A stretch of DNA of 6,525 nucleotides from an uncultured Bacilli bacterium. Its GTDB lineage: Bacteria; Bacillota_I; Bacilli_A; RF39; UBA660. Positions within the stretch are counted from its first letter, which is position 1. Each line of letters begins with the position of its first letter. Below, in pieces: positions 5,968 through 6,525 of the stretch. The notes below the pieces were generated by a model. That model saw nothing but the letters and a program-made list of their open reading frames with translations. It made no database searches and was not told the origin of the DNA. Location: NCBI GenBank assembly GCA_905236935.1, contig CAJOQL010000016.1:1-6525 (forward strand), read 5' to 3'. Made by a program: the position numbers and the translations under genes.

Positions 5968-5978
5968 TGGTTCTTTTT
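5958..5978 (+). terminator. Intrinsic terminator of rpsU-yqeY, stop codon in the loop
   Basis: GAACCA (5958-5963) pairs perfectly with TGGTTC (5968-5973) around a four-base loop, ATAA, that contains the yqeY stop codon (5965-5967). Five thymines and then CTT follow. This is the clearest terminator in the window. Confidence 0.85.
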
Positions 5979-5988
5979 CTTATATTTT

Positions 5989-5999
5989 TATGCTAAAAT
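5989..5999 (+). promoter_or_regulatory. Extended -10 promoter of trpS
   Basis: TATGC directly before TAAAAT (5994-5999) matches the TRTGN extension. The -35 position falls in the T tract of the preceding terminator and has no good match. A start near 6006 gives a leader of about 14 bases, with GGAGG at 6010-6014. Confidence 0.5.
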
Positions 6000-6019
6000 T
6001 AAATTGTACGGAGGACTTT

Positions 6020-6525
6020 ATGGAAAAGAGAGTATTAACTGGAATTAGACCAACTGGAAATTTACATTTAGGACATTATTTTGGAGCAGTATCAAATTGG
6101 GTAGCTCTTCAAAATGAGTGTGATTTTTATTTAGAAATTGCTGATGTTCAAGCCCTAACTGATAATTTTAACGATCCAGAAAAAATAAAGAAGAATGTTT
6201 TTGAACTTGTTACTGACTTACTAGCATCTGGAATAGACCAAAATAAAGTTAATATCTTTATTCAATCAAGTATTCCTGAAATAGCAGAACTTACCATTTA
6301 TTTTTCTAATTTAGTTACTATGGCAAGACTATATCGTAATCCAACAGTTAAAACCGAAATAGCTCAAAAAAGGGAACTATTTGGTGAAAATGCTGAGTCA
6401 GTTACTTATGGTTTTGTAGGATATCCTATAAGTCAAGCAGCAGATATTTTAGCTTTAAAAGGCAATATTATCCCAGTAGGAGAAGACCAGCTTCCTTTAA
6501 TAGAGCAGTGTCGTGAAATAGTTCG
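6020..6525 (+). CDS. trpS: Tryptophanyl-tRNA synthetase, N-terminal part
   Basis: TrpRS charges tRNA-Trp with tryptophan using ATP, in the cytoplasm. The first 168 residues are present and the gene runs off the window end. The class I 'HIGH' signature appears as LHLGH (residues 15-19) within [14 protein letters not shown]. Further family blocks are [11 protein letters not shown] (40-50), [11 protein letters not shown] (107-117), [11 protein letters not shown] (134-144) and [18 protein letters not shown] (151-168). The pattern is that of the TrpRS subtype common in clostridia and streptococci, which differs from the Geobacillus/Bacillus type. The KMSKS loop would lie beyond the window. GGAGG five bases before the ATG supports the start. 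The gene has its own extended -10 promoter. Only 52 bases separate it from yqeY, too few for a T-box leader. Confidence 0.96.
   Translation, partial: MEKRVLTGIRPTGNLHLGHYFGAVSNWVALQNECDFYLEIADVQALTDNFNDPEKIKKNVFELVTDLLASGIDQNKVNIFIQSSIPEIAELTIYFSNLVTMARLYRNPTVKTEIAQKRELFGENAESVTYGFVGYPISQAADILALKGNIIPVGEDQLPLIEQCREIV

Noticed and set aside
1..6525. Mycoplasma-type code with TGA as tryptophan.
   Set aside because: All tryptophans in recognised proteins are TGG, and no conserved gene needs a TGA read-through. The absence of TGA stops among eight genes is too small a sample to argue otherwise.

Overview
This is a very AT-rich, gene-dense piece of a low-GC Gram-positive (Bacillota) chromosome. 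Two conserved neighbourhoods anchor that reading: DUF177/YceD followed by rpmF (L32), and rpsU (S21) followed by yqeY. Ribosome-binding sites are strong and of the AGGAGG type, promoters are sigma-A-like, and spacers are short. All visible tryptophans are TGG and no gene is interrupted by TGA, so the standard bacterial code is favoured over the Mycoplasma code. My inference is an uncultured, small-genome member of Bacilli (Erysipelotrichales or RF39-like relatives); the sequence alone does not give a species.

Layout, all on the + strand. Positions 1-137 are the 3' end of a DUF177/YceD gene, followed by rpmF (153-344). A promoter then drives a four-helix DUF5684-type membrane protein with a C-terminal zinc ribbon (405-1031). 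A second promoter (tandem -10 boxes) drives a tight pair: an unrecognised 122-residue protein (1081-1449) and a membrane-anchored protein with Ig-like domains outside the cell (1452-2342). Next comes a 939-residue protein (2414-5233) that joins an N-terminal winged helix, resembling the AbiEi antitoxin N-terminal domain, to a long TPR-like helical repeat array. The rpsU-yqeY operon (5324-5967) has its own promoter with a 17-bp palindrome across the -10 region. The window ends inside trpS (6020 onward), a tryptophanyl-tRNA synthetase.

The housekeeping genes (L32, S21, YqeY, TrpRS) all serve translation and are unremarkable. The accessory part is 1081-5233: a two-gene envelope unit and the large wHTH-TPR protein. 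That protein is the best candidate for an undescribed regulator or scaffold, because it has an AbiEi-like DNA-binding head but no AbiEii-type toxin gene beside it.

Transcription units are extremely compact. At four gene ends the stop codon lies inside the hairpin of the probable terminator, and the next promoter follows within a few bases. There is no intergenic stretch over 100 bases, and I see no tRNA, rRNA, CRISPR array, insertion sequence or riboswitch.
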